The notes under the pieces are model-generated. The model did not search any database, had not been told where the DNA came from, and saw only the letters and a list, made by a program, of their open reading frames with translations. Below, one piece after another: positions 8,511 through 16,657 of a DNA stretch of 42,638 nucleotides; position 1 is the first letter of the stretch; the number at the start of each line of letters is the position of its first letter. Both the position numbers and the translations under genes were made by a program. Source of the DNA: Ruminiclostridium sp. (lineage in GTDB: Bacteria; Bacillota; Clostridia; Oscillospirales; Ruminococcaceae); contig JAGAWN010000012.1 in NCBI GenBank assembly GCA_017941355.1, positions 1 through 42,638 on the forward strand. The letters run 5' to 3'.

Positions 8511-8990
8511 TTACTTTCCGGAATAATACTCCATATTTATTGTGTTCTGCTCTATCAAAACACAATTCTGATCAAGTCTTTCTATAATTTCATCGGCAGC
8601 TTTGTAAACCGTTTCCTTATCGGCTCCGTCGAAATAGCAGACAAGTGTGTACTCGTGAGTAATGTTGTGCTTTTCATCAGTCCACGCACCTGTTGCTTCC
8701 TGCAAGGTATATCCCTCAAAATATTTCAGACACACCTCGTCAACAATACTTCGCGCTTCTTCGGTCGTCATTTCAAGCTGATAGGTATCCTTGTCATTGG
8801 TGCCGACATACATAACGTACTGTTGAGCTTCATTGCCTTTCTCCTCAGCGGAAGATACAGATGCGTTACCGGAATTGTTTATGTTCAAAGCGATGAAGAG
8901 ACATATCACCGAACAGCAAAGGCTTATCACCGAAATAACGATCGCAGCTATCACCGATCCGTTTGATTTTTCTTTTGTAAATGCTTTCAT
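8511..8990 (-). CDS. Membrane-anchored DUF3574-like protein
   Basis: This 159-aa protein has a short basic N-terminus, one transmembrane helix (about 12-34) and an extracytoplasmic domain from YVMYVGTNDKDTY through FEGYTLQEATGAW to ITHEYTLVCYF. The order resembles DUF3574 proteins (strand, helix, GxTxxxGxGxW, strand), a family of unknown function. RBS AAGGAGG. Its position inside the export operon suggests a role in immunity, sensing or product handling at the cell surface, but nothing proves that. Confidence 0.6.
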   Translation of the reverse strand: MKAFTKEKSNGSVIAAIVISVISLCCSVICLFIALNINNSGNASVSSAEEKGNEAQQYVMYVGTNDKDTYQLEMTTEEARSIVDEVCLKYFEGYTLQEATGAWTDEKHNITHEYTLVCYFDGADKETVYKAADEIIERLDQNCVLIEQNTINMEYYSGK

Positions 8991-9036
8991 TGCGTCAGCC
9001 TCCTTTCCGGTCAGATATTTTAAAATCAGACGTGAT

Positions 9037-9894
9037 TTATTTATCCTTCAGGCTCATCATGCCCTCAAGCCCTGCTTTGCACATATATTTTATGCGCTGT
9101 GCTTCCGTCATTGCACTGAAGCTGTCCGTCTGAGACCATGACTCCAGCCCGTATGCCGCTGTTTCGGCAGCTCCCGCGACCGCTTTGCGGACATTTTCCG
9201 GCAGATCCTTTGTGTAGAATATGAGCCGATTGCCGCTGCCCCCGATAATACCCATAAAGCGCAGGAACCATTCGGCTTTATAGGATCCGAACGCCTCATA
9301 CATTCCGACAAAATCTGCTATTATCTCATCATGCAGGATATTGTTCGTTATGCCGTAGGTCTGTTTGGTGAAATAGTGCGTACATTCGTGACCTCTACGC
9401 AAAAGCAGGGATTTTTCCCGCCACTCTGTCTCGTCCGGCAGTCCCAGCTCCGACGCGGAAACATTGCTGTACGGCTTTGCGGAAAGAATGATGAAGCGTG
9501 TTGTCTTACCGGAAATAAACGACGCTCCGGTGGCAGAAATGTTGTCGGGGCGAATGCCTTTGTAAGCAATATTCGTTACAAGCTGCTCAAAATCCGCCGT
9601 GTCACGAACATAGATTATCGGTATTTTTCCGGCGCACGACTGATACATCTTTATTTCAAGCGTTTCGGGAGATCTGAACCTTACCGGACGACTCGGACAT
9701 ACCTTGTCATTTATCGCTTTGTCCACGCCGAATGATCCGGCGTAATAGAGTATGCTGTCCCATAATTCAAGAAACGATGTGTCGGGTGCTTTGGTTTCCT
9801 TTGCGCCTGCAAACCGATTTAATATGTACTCATTGAAAATAAGCTGTTCTTCATCATCAAGCTTGTACTCCTCAGCAATCCATGTCAATGTCAT
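9037..9894 (-). CDS. HExxH putative zinc metallopeptidase-like protein
   Basis: This 285-aa protein contains HECTH at residues 169-173 and a possible third ligand in HDEIIADF about 17 residues later, the geometry of a zincin active site. No signal peptide or transmembrane helix is evident, so it is probably cytosolic. The start at MTLTW is chosen because AGGGGGAG lies just before that ATG; the longer ORF start at 9957 has none. It is the first gene of the RiPP export operon. It could trim leaders or degrade modified peptide, or be a non-peptidase with a zincin-like fold. Confidence 0.65.
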   Translation of the reverse strand: MTLTWIAEEYKLDDEEQLIFNEYILNRFAGAKETKAPDTSFLELWDSILYYAGSFGVDKAINDKVCPSRPVRFRSPETLEIKMYQSCAGKIPIIYVRDTADFEQLVTNIAYKGIRPDNISATGASFISGKTTRFIILSAKPYSNVSASELGLPDETEWREKSLLLRRGHECTHYFTKQTYGITNNILHDEIIADFVGMYEAFGSYKAEWFLRFMGIIGGSGNRLIFYTKDLPENVRKAVAGAAETAAYGLESWSQTDSFSAMTEAQRIKYMCKAGLEGMMSLKDK

Positions 9895-10120
9895 ATATCT
9901 CCCCCTACCTTCAATTTTATTGTAAAAAACGTCAAATAATCTCCCATAACCTTCCATTTATGAATGGCTATAAGCGTCGTTTTTTATATAAGATTGAGGG
10001 TTAGCCCCAAAAGCGCAGTTGTACTGCGTTGTGTTGAGCTGCAAGCATATCATAAATCACCATCTATGCAAAGCTATTTATTTGTGAAAGTTTAACGAAA
10101 ATTAAACAAACATATAACAT
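9895..10120 (-). promoter_or_regulatory. Long 5' leader of the RiPP export operon
   Basis: About 226 bases lie between the -10 box and the first start codon, with no supported gene. A 6-bp stem with a 3-base loop (CGCAGT/ACTGCG, 10014-10028) is followed on the minus strand by CTTTTGGGGC. These could form an attenuator or RNA-processing structure. No known riboswitch is recognised. Confidence 0.35.
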
Positions 10121-10149
10121 AGTATAGCACATTTTCTCCTATTTGTAAA
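10121..10149 (-). promoter_or_regulatory. Sigma-A promoter of the RiPP export operon
   Basis: On the minus strand TTTACA (10144-10149) is separated by 17 bases from TATACT (10121-10126), with an extended TG before the -10. This is close to the vegetative consensus and points into the export operon. Confidence 0.75.
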
Positions 10150-10150
10150 G

Positions 10151-10200
10151 ATGAAATATAATATTTAACATCAAATATAATATTTAACATCAATAATTTA
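10151..10200. repeat. AT-rich 19-bp tandem repeat next to the RiPP promoter
   Basis: Two nearly identical 19-bp units (ATCAAATATAATATTTAAC; the first has one change) and a partial third unit abut the -35 box at 10144-10149. The position is that of an UP element or of tandem regulator sites. Confidence 0.7.
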
Positions 10201-10231
10201 CTTCCGAACCGCACATTTCCAGCCAAATAAC

Positions 10232-10261
10232 AAAACCGACATCATTTCTGATGCCGGTTTT
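10232..10261 (-). terminator. Terminator of the primase/RecJ operon
   Basis: Arms AAAACCG-CATCA and TGATG-CCGGTTTT form a hairpin with a TTTC loop and T-rich flanks, 25 bases after the stop of the 471-aa protein on the minus strand. It separates the element backbone from the RiPP cluster. Confidence 0.8.
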
Positions 10262-10285
10262 GTTCGATTTGGCTTTTTTCTCTTT

Positions 10286-11701
10286 CTATTTCACTCTCGT
10301 TATCCAAGCCGTTCTCTCAAACGGGCAAACATAGGTCTCGTCCGGAGCCAGCGAATAGCCAAGAGATTCCGCTATTGCCACAGCCTTTTCGGATGCCTTC
10401 TGTCCTTCCGGCAATTTCCTGATATACCCGTTAATATGCTTCATCGTGCTTTCGTATCCTTCATTCCCGGCAATAGTCCGTATATGCTTGCAGTTCGTAG
10501 GAACGCGCAGCTTTCCGGGAATAGCCGTAAATGTGACCTCGGCATACGGATCGATCATCACATTTCTGTATGATTCCGTTGTAGGCAGCATCTTATTGGT
10601 GGTAAATGCCGCATAAGCCCATAGGAATAGTCGCTCCACACTCATCCCGAAATGAAAGACATTTGTCGCGTTCATGTGAAAGGGAGACGAGAACTTCCCG
10701 GTTCGGGTGTTGTAAAAGCCCGCAATCTCACCTTTACTTAACTCGATCCTGAACAGACATATAACCGCGTCATCGTGATAGACCTCTTTAAGAAGCATAT
10801 CACGGTACAGCAGACTGCCGGAAAAATGTACCTTAACACCATTTGCGGGTAATGTCCGTCTTCTTTGTTTCAGCATATCGCGCAGCGGCGGATTTCCGTG
10901 AGGAATCGGGATATTTGAAAGATATTCCGTAATCCGCGGGTCAAAGCCCTTTGTCGGCAGCACATCTACGGTAAACTCGTTTGTATAGGGTGCCATTGAC
11001 AGCACTGTATTCGTATATGCCCGACAGATGTTGCCCAGCAGCATAGTTTCCATACCGTCTTTTACTGTATATCCGTACTTGGCATAGTACTTTTTCAGCA
11101 TCTCGTTCGGCTCATCTATCGTTCCCTTGAAGCTTTCGTGTTCTATTTCTGTCATAGGATAGTCAAGGAACGGATAAGCGTCATCGATCTCGATGACCTT
11201 GCCCTTTGAATCCACGCCCGCGACCAGCTTGTTAAGCTCAAACTTGTTTGTTCGCAGGAATTCATGCTGATTAATGATCAAGTCGGTATAAGCATCGTAA
11301 ACCTTACAGGTGGTGGCATCAAAATCCGAATGGTCGCTGTTCTCAAACATTGATAGGAACTCAAAGAACTGTTTATACAGTCCTTTTTTCTTTATAATAT
11401 CCGCAGTCTTGACATAGAACTCATATATCCTGCTGACAAATTTATCCCTGTCTGTTTTTGCCAGAGCAAGCATCATCTCATAACTATGTGCCAGCTCGTT
11501 GAGTCCTGCTTCCTTTATCATAAAGTATGATGTGAGAGCCAGATCCTGAAATTCTATATTGCGGAGGTTATCCACGACCGAAAAAGCAGATGCTATTGCC
11601 CTTTTATGAAGGATATAGATGGTCATCCCTTTTGAATAGTATTTTTTATCCAGCTTTTTAGACTGGCTGTGCATCCACAGCTGAAATTCCAAATCTTCCA
11701 T
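10286..11701 (-). CDS. Unknown 471-aa protein of the replication operon
   Basis: The start is placed at MEDLEFQLWMHSQ, which has AAAGGA just upstream. The protein is soluble with a helical N-terminal half (about 1-190) and a mixed second half with several conserved-looking patches (NIPIPHGNPPLRDM, SPFHMNATNVFHFGM). It lies 44 bases downstream of the primase and ends at a strong terminator, so it is the last gene of the RecJ/unknown/primase/unknown unit. That place suggests a role in replication or recombination of the element. No known domain or catalytic motif was recognised. Confidence 0.75.
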   Translation of the reverse strand: MEDLEFQLWMHSQSKKLDKKYYSKGMTIYILHKRAIASAFSVVDNLRNIEFQDLALTSYFMIKEAGLNELAHSYEMMLALAKTDRDKFVSRIYEFYVKTADIIKKKGLYKQFFEFLSMFENSDHSDFDATTCKVYDAYTDLIINQHEFLRTNKFELNKLVAGVDSKGKVIEIDDAYPFLDYPMTEIEHESFKGTIDEPNEMLKKYYAKYGYTVKDGMETMLLGNICRAYTNTVLSMAPYTNEFTVDVLPTKGFDPRITEYLSNIPIPHGNPPLRDMLKQRRRTLPANGVKVHFSGSLLYRDMLLKEVYHDDAVICLFRIELSKGEIAGFYNTRTGKFSSPFHMNATNVFHFGMSVERLFLWAYAAFTTNKMLPTTESYRNVMIDPYAEVTFTAIPGKLRVPTNCKHIRTIAGNEGYESTMKHINGYIRKLPEGQKASEKAVAIAESLGYSLAPDETYVCPFERTAWITRVK

Positions 11702-11745
11702 ATTCCGTCCTTTCTTCTTGATTATACCATATATCAGTCCATATT

Positions 11746-13101
11746 TCAAGTTCCGGTAGGCACTTTCTTGCGGCGCATTGACTTCAACCTTTTCAATATG
11801 TCCTCGTCGGTCAGCTCCGATACCGGTTTGTCAGTGATAGTCGTATCAGGAGCGTCATCTAAGTCGCTTTCGTCAGCGGATTGTGTCACATTGCTCATAT
11901 CACGGAGCTGTAAGATATATTTCTCCCGTTCAGAGCTGTTAAGCCTTGCCAGAAAGCCTATTATCTCCGCAGTTATGCCGGTCTTATCCCCATTTGCAGC
12001 ATTGACGAGCTTTGAGAACTCATATTCATCGGCAGTCGGAAGAGAATCAAGCAGTTTTTCGAAGCTCACAGCCCCATATTTCCCGATATACTCGTCCGGA
12101 TCCTTTGCACCCGGTATGAGAAGCACTCTCACATCAAGTCCGGTATCCTTGAACAGCTTTATTGCCTTTGCTGCCGCTTTCTGTCCTGCTTCATCGGAAT
12201 CATAGGAGATAACGACCTGCTCACAGTGCTGTTTTATAAGCTTTGCCTGCTGTGGAGTGATCGCAGTTCCGAGGGTAGCAACAGCTCCTTCAAATCCAGC
12301 CTGATTCATTGTAATGACATCCATATAGCCTTCACATAGGATAAACCGCTTATTTTGTACAGACTTCGCATAGTTCAGCGAGAATAAGTTCTCTCGCTTA
12401 TGGAATACAAGCGTTTCGTCCGTGTTTATGTACTTCGCCGGAGCGGTCTTTTCAAGTGTTCGACCTCCGAAACCGATGACATCACCGTTCTTGTTGATTA
12501 TCGGGAACATGACTCTCGAACGGAACTTGTCATAAACACTGGTTCCGTGTCGTACTATAAGTGCCGCTTCTTCCATTTCTTTCTCGGAATATCCCATTTT
12601 CTTCAGGTAATGATGCAGGTTATGCCAACCGGCGGGGGCAAAACCCAGCCCATACTTGCGTATGGTGCCGAGTGTAAGCTCTCTCCCGAGAAGATATTCC
12701 ATTCCGGGCTTTCCTGTCGGTGACAACAGAACATCACGGTAGTATCTGGCTGCGTCACGGTTTATATCGAGCATTCGCCTGTATGCGGCGTTCTGAGCCT
12801 CGTCCTCATCGGACGTCAGCTCCAGTTCTACCCGTTCTGCAAGCTCTGTGACCGCTTCTGCTGTGCCGCAGTGCTCTGCAAACGACATAAAGCTTATCAC
12901 ATCGCCGCTTGCACCGCAGGAAAAGCACCGGAAAGTCCCAGTATCGGAGAAGATATGAAAGGACGGGTACTCTTCCTGATGAAACGGGCATTTGCAAACA
13001 TATCCGCTTCCTGTGCGTTCAAGCTCTGTGTACATAGACACGAGCGCGGCAATATCGTTTCTTGCCCTTATCTCATTTAAAAAGCTGTCCGTCACTCTCA
13101 T
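11746..13101 (-). CDS. DnaG-type primase, C-terminally short
   Basis: This 451-aa protein starts with a CHC2 zinc ribbon (C38-x2-H41, C59-x2-C62) and has the primase core with LGFAPAGW and FGGRTL motifs. The TOPRIM domain has LCEGYMDVI (about 255) and YDSDEAGQKA (about 300), which supply metal-binding acidic residues. Chromosomal DnaG is usually near 600 residues and ends in a DnaB-binding helical domain. That domain is missing here; an acidic, Asp-rich tail replaces it. RBS AAGGAGG. It is probably an element-encoded primase that makes RNA primers for the element's own replication. A housekeeping dnaG is expected elsewhere. Confidence 0.9.
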   Translation of the reverse strand: MRVTDSFLNEIRARNDIAALVSMYTELERTGSGYVCKCPFHQEEYPSFHIFSDTGTFRCFSCGASGDVISFMSFAEHCGTAEAVTELAERVELELTSDEDEAQNAAYRRMLDINRDAARYYRDVLLSPTGKPGMEYLLGRELTLGTIRKYGLGFAPAGWHNLHHYLKKMGYSEKEMEEAALIVRHGTSVYDKFRSRVMFPIINKNGDVIGFGGRTLEKTAPAKYINTDETLVFHKRENLFSLNYAKSVQNKRFILCEGYMDVITMNQAGFEGAVATLGTAITPQQAKLIKQHCEQVVISYDSDEAGQKAAAKAIKLFKDTGLDVRVLLIPGAKDPDEYIGKYGAVSFEKLLDSLPTADEYEFSKLVNAANGDKTGITAEIIGFLARLNSSEREKYILQLRDMSNVTQSADESDLDDAPDTTITDKPVSELTDEDILKRLKSMRRKKVPTGT

Positions 13102-13128
13102 TTTCTGCCTCCTTGTATCTTTCCGGCA

Positions 13129-14052
13129 TTATGCCGCCTTCTTGGAATAGATCTCTTCCATGATTTCCTCGACTTCCTTGTACAGATTACGGAACTCTAC
13201 CGTCTCGAACTCCATCATAGTCATCTCCATACGCCTTGCGAGGTATATCGCTTCATCATTGGAGAGATTTATGGAGCTTTCGGAGCGCTCCGCTACCTGC
13301 GACGAGATATTGACAGACCCGTTTTCCTTGTGGGTTATGTCGGCATAGCCGTTTACTATGCCGATATGCCACGGATAATCGGTCTTTTCATAGTCACAGG
13401 TTATCGTGTAAGCGTACACGAAGCACTTCCCGTCCTTATTCTTCTTCTTTTCCAGAAACTTTATCGGCGTGCGGTGTACCCATTTCAGCGACTGCACTTT
13501 CGGAACGCTTGCCCCCTCGGAAAGAGTGCCGCTTTTGAAGGCTTCTATCGCCGCGTTGCAGGCATCTATGACCTTCTGATTGTCGGGGAATTTTTTGAGA
13601 TTCGTCTGCAGAAAGGCTATCTGTCCCTCAACCGTCTTGGTCCCATTTTCGTTCAGTACGACCTCTCCGGGTGTCTTTCCTTTCAGACTTCCTGCCTTGA
13701 AGGTGACCGCAAACGCTGCCGCCGAGGTACTTCCGGTATCCTGTGCCGTATCGCTTACTGCCGCTGCAGCCTTATCACGGGTGAGCAGATAGTCGTCACA
13801 TACCGCAAGTATCTTGTGAGCGACAACTACAGCCTCCGAATAGGGTATGTTTGCGCTTACCACATAGGTATTCTCGGTATGAGTGTCGATGATCGACATA
13901 CTGTAGCGAGACCAGCCGGCGTGCATCTCCAGCGGCGGATCGTCCTCGTCCGGTCTGTCGAGGTGACAGTCCACGGCGAAAACCACATTCTTCCTCTTGA
14001 AGCTGCACATCTGGGACGGATACTTCATCTTATTGGTTTCCTTATTCTCCAT
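13129..14052 (-). CDS. Unknown replication-operon protein (307 aa)
   Basis: The start is placed at MENKETNK. The RecJ stop (TAA) is one base before this ATG, and GGAAGG lies 9 bases upstream. The protein has a beta-rich N-terminal part (KNVVFAVDCHLDR, SMSIIDTHTENTYVVSA), an Ala-rich linker near 100-120 and a C-terminal part with KFLEKKKNKDGKCFVYAYT. It lies between recJ and primase genes, the place where phages and plasmids often carry ssDNA-binding or annealing proteins, but no motif proves this. Confidence 0.75.
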   Translation of the reverse strand: MENKETNKMKYPSQMCSFKRKNVVFAVDCHLDRPDEDDPPLEMHAGWSRYSMSIIDTHTENTYVVSANIPYSEAVVVAHKILAVCDDYLLTRDKAAAAVSDTAQDTGSTSAAAFAVTFKAGSLKGKTPGEVVLNENGTKTVEGQIAFLQTNLKKFPDNQKVIDACNAAIEAFKSGTLSEGASVPKVQSLKWVHRTPIKFLEKKKNKDGKCFVYAYTITCDYEKTDYPWHIGIVNGYADITHKENGSVNISSQVAERSESSINLSNDEAIYLARRMEMTMMEFETVEFRNLYKEVEEIMEEIYSKKAA

Positions 14053-14053
14053 A

Positions 14054-15763
14054 TTAAACGACCTTCCTTTCATCATTGTACATATTGAGTTCTATCAGTT
14101 TTTCCTTGAGCTTTCGTGTAAGCTCTGTTTCTTTGCTGTCGTTGGAAAGCTTGAAATCCAGCATTTCTATCTGTATTTCGGTATTTCCTCTGAACCTGTT
14201 TTCGCTGAGCGTTCCTACACAAGTGACCGTTTTGCCGATAGCCGGGTCGAATTTTGCCGCCAGACCGAAGCCTACAGCCGAAAACTTGTTGCCAAACAGC
14301 TTTATATGCTCCTTACAGGCTCCCATTCGTCTGAAGCATTCACCGTTACGAGGCGTCATCACGAACTTGTTGATCTTGAACACTATATTCGGGTTTCCCT
14401 CGCCGAAGGGCGCGTACTTGCTTATAGCAGCATATGCCGCCGGTATGTCAGCCGCGTCGATCTCAAGATCATACTCGATAGTGTCGGAGTCCTTCACAGT
14501 ATACTTGCCCATAAACCTGTGCATTTTGACATACATTTCAAGCAGCTTATCCTCATGGACAGTAAGACCTGCGGCTCCGGCGTGTCCGCCGTAGCGTTCT
14601 ATACAGTCAGCGGCTGCGTCCATCATCTGCTTTATATGTACGCCGCCGTAGCTTCTGGCGCTGCCCTTTAGCAGACCGCCTCCCACAGAGGTGAATACAA
14701 ATGTCGGAACACGGTACTCTTCAGCTATCTTTCCGGCTATGATCCCGACAATGCCCTCCGCAATGCTGTCGTTGCGAATAACTATAGGATACGCTCCCTT
14801 CGGCACAGTCTCCGATATCTCCTGCCTTGCTGTCTCCATAGCGATGGAAACCTCGGTCTTACGGCGGTCGTTTAAGGATATAAGCGACATTACCGTGCCG
14901 TCCAGATCTCCGGCGCCTACTCTGTTGCAGTTGGTAAGCACATCAAAGGACAGCATAGCTCCGTCATCTTCCATTCTTCCCGCCGCGTTGAGCACCGGTC
15001 CGATAAGATACCCGCAGGTAGTCTCGTCAACATAGGTCGTGCCGGTAGAGTTGAGAATAGCCCTGAGACCCTTGCATGGCATGGTGTTGATGCTTTTCAG
15101 TCCGTCAATGACCAGCTTTCGGTTATCACGGAGCAGCGGTATTACATCGCAGACAGTTCCGACAGCCGCGAGCTGCTGTATATATGCCATCGTTCTCGCC
15201 CTCATCACATCGTCCTTGACTGTTTTAAGCAGTTCCTTGCATACTCTGTACGCGAGTCCGCTCCCGCACCAGTCCTCGAAATCGTCCCTGTTGCTCTTAA
15301 AGCAGTGCGGATCGATGATAATATCCGCATCCGGCAGCTTTTCTCCGGGAAGATGGTGGTCTATCACTATGACCGAAACACCCCTGTCTTTCACCGAACT
15401 TACTTGCTCAAACGCCGAAATACCGTTATCCACGGTTATGAGAATTCCGTCATTGACTTCATCGGCAGCCTGCATTGAGAAGCCGTAGCCCTCGCTGAAC
15501 CTCCTCGGCAGTCTGATAACCGGGTCAGTGCCGCTGATTATCCTTATGGTTGCCCAAAGAATAGCCGCTCCGGTAATGCCGTCGGCGTCATAGTCCCCGA
15601 ATATGGTGATCTGTTCGTCCGAGAGAATAGCCCTGTTGATCCTGTCAACTGCCTCTCTGAGATGAACTATCTCCGTTTCGGGGCAGTCATCACTTATCTC
15701 ACCTACATTACGCTTGATAACATCCTCGATATTCCGGCACTCGTCCCGCTTTGTCCACTTCAT
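14054..15763 (-). CDS. recJ: RecJ-type single-strand DNA 5'-3' exonuclease
   Basis: This 569-aa DHH/DHHA1 phosphoesterase has DYDADGITG (57-65), ILITVDNG (about 107-114), VIDHHLPGE (DHH at 135-137), GPVLNAAGRM and a DHHA1 domain with RYGGHAGAAGLTV (about 391). An OB-like region follows near the C-terminus. All metal-binding acidic and His residues expected in RecJ are visible. It heads the replication operon, with RBS AAAGGAA, downstream of promoter element A. RecJ degrades 5' strands in recombination and repair; a copy beside a primase suggests element-specific replication or recombination. Confidence 0.9.
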   Translation of the reverse strand: MKWTKRDECRNIEDVIKRNVGEISDDCPETEIVHLREAVDRINRAILSDEQITIFGDYDADGITGAAILWATIRIISGTDPVIRLPRRFSEGYGFSMQAADEVNDGILITVDNGISAFEQVSSVKDRGVSVIVIDHHLPGEKLPDADIIIDPHCFKSNRDDFEDWCGSGLAYRVCKELLKTVKDDVMRARTMAYIQQLAAVGTVCDVIPLLRDNRKLVIDGLKSINTMPCKGLRAILNSTGTTYVDETTCGYLIGPVLNAAGRMEDDGAMLSFDVLTNCNRVGAGDLDGTVMSLISLNDRRKTEVSIAMETARQEISETVPKGAYPIVIRNDSIAEGIVGIIAGKIAEEYRVPTFVFTSVGGGLLKGSARSYGGVHIKQMMDAAADCIERYGGHAGAAGLTVHEDKLLEMYVKMHRFMGKYTVKDSDTIEYDLEIDAADIPAAYAAISKYAPFGEGNPNIVFKINKFVMTPRNGECFRRMGACKEHIKLFGNKFSAVGFGLAAKFDPAIGKTVTCVGTLSENRFRGNTEIQIEMLDFKLSNDSKETELTRKLKEKLIELNMYNDERKVV

Positions 15764-15802
15764 AATATCATTCCTTTCTGAATTTACTCGGTAGCCATAT
15801 AT

Positions 15803-15860
15803 ACTCCGTTCGTCATATGCTATCTGAATATATTATGATTACGGGAACGGTTGGATTATG
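15803..15860 (-). promoter_or_regulatory. Shared backbone promoter element, copy A (before recJ)
   Basis: On the minus strand: CATAAT (15855-15860), 17 bases, CATAAT within CGTAATCATAATATA (15829-15843), 14 bases, then GACGAACGGAGT (15803-15814). It lies about 40 bases before the recJ start and matches eight other copies upstream of backbone operons. Confidence 0.7.
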
Positions 15861-15888
15861 AGATAGCCATTAAATCCTATAAGCGAAA

Positions 15889-15932
15889 AATCGTTCGATT
15901 TTATTGACAAAATCGAACGATTGTGGTATAAT
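15889..15932 (+). promoter_or_regulatory. Toxin-antitoxin promoter with overlapping palindrome operator
   Basis: TTGACA (15904-15909), a 17-base spacer and TATAAT (15927-15932) form a perfect sigma-A promoter. A perfect inverted repeat, AATCGTTCGATTTT / AAAATCGAACGATT (15889-15902 and 15909-15922), surrounds and overlaps the -35 box. It is the expected operator for autorepression by the antitoxin or its complex. Confidence 0.85.
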
Positions 15933-15964
15933 ATAATAAATCAAAGATGAGAGGAGCGATAATT

Positions 15965-16180
15965 ATGACAATTACTGCAACGGAATTCAAATTGAATCTC
16001 GGTAAATATCTTGCGATGTCCGAGCAAGAGGACATTTATATCACCAAAAACGGAAAAGTCTCTGCCAAGCTCTCAAATCCAAATCAGGATCGGGTGGATA
16101 TCGCCAAGTCTCTTTTCGGAATAATACCTTCTGATATTACTTTGGAAGAGGCAAAGGAAGAAAGGCTGAAGAATATATGA
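15965..16180 (+). CDS. Phd/YefM-family antitoxin
   Basis: This 71-aa protein begins MTITATEFKLNLGKYL, followed by IYITKNGKVSAKLSNP, the standard Phd/YefM DNA-binding fold. The acidic C-terminal tail (IPSDITLEEAKEERL) would bind the toxin. The start is placed at 15965 because AGAGGAG lies 8-9 bases upstream. The stop overlaps the toxin start (ATGA). It should bind and inhibit the PIN toxin and repress the palindrome at 15889-15922. It is on the opposite strand to the backbone operons and has its own sigma-A promoter, as expected for an independent maintenance module. Confidence 0.9.
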   Translation: MTITATEFKLNLGKYLAMSEQEDIYITKNGKVSAKLSNPNQDRVDIAKSLFGIIPSDITLEEAKEERLKNI

Positions 16181-16599
16181 GAGCACTTATCGACACCTGT
16201 ATCATAATTGATACGCTTCAAGCCAGACAACCTTTCTGTGAGGAATCAAACCGCATATTTATTCTTGCCGCAAATCAGTTTTTTTCAGCATTTATAAGTG
16301 CTAAGTCAGTTACTGATATCCATTATATTATGCGGAAATACATTCATGATGATTCTGAAACCAATAAGGTCATTGATAGACTCTTTCATATTTTCGGGTT
16401 AGCCGATACAATGGGAGATGATTGCCGACAAGCTCTTATTAACGGAGAATCTGATGATTATGAAGACGCAGTTATGATAGAAACCGCTAAACGCTCTGGT
16501 ATTGATTGTATAGTAACCAGAAATGAACGGGATTACTCAAAATCTTCCGTCACGGTATATACACCAAAGCAATTCATCAATCTGTTTAATGAAGATTGA
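16177..16599 (+). CDS. vapC: PIN-domain ribonuclease toxin (VapC-like)
   Basis: This 140-aa protein is a single PIN domain with acidic residues in RALIDTCIIID (Asp6), the central acidic cluster DDYEDAVMIETA (about 97-108) and the C-terminal TRNERDY segment. PIN toxins cleave RNA, often tRNA, when freed from antitoxin. It is translationally coupled to the Phd-like antitoxin by a 4-base overlap. The pair may stabilise the element by post-segregational killing or act in phage defence. The gene symbol reflects family only. Confidence 0.88.
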   Translation: MRALIDTCIIIDTLQARQPFCEESNRIFILAANQFFSAFISAKSVTDIHYIMRKYIHDDSETNKVIDRLFHIFGLADTMGDDCRQALINGESDDYEDAVMIETAKRSGIDCIVTRNERDYSKSSVTVYTPKQFINLFNED

Positions 16600-16607
16600 A
16601 TAACGCA

Positions 16608-16643
16608 AAAGCCTCACTCTGTTTTTAAACAGGATGAGGCTTT
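16608..16643. terminator. Bidirectional terminator between toxin and backbone operon B
   Basis: Arms AAAGCCTCA and TGAGGCTTT flank an inner CTGTTT-TT-AAACAG stem. The hairpin lies just after the toxin stop and just after the stop of the convergent 136-aa gene, with T-rich flanks both ways. Confidence 0.85.
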
Positions 16644-16657
16644 CTTATAATAGACTA

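Noticed and set aside
8182-8565. Extended starts for several genes (STAS 8565, HExxH 9957, 11749, 34859, 35421, 36928).
   Set aside because: The shorter starts each have a good Shine-Dalgarno site; the extensions run through leaders or neighbours.
10151-10200. AT-rich repeats as a CRISPR array or plasmid iteron origin.
   Set aside because: Only two full units without spacers, and they sit exactly at a promoter.
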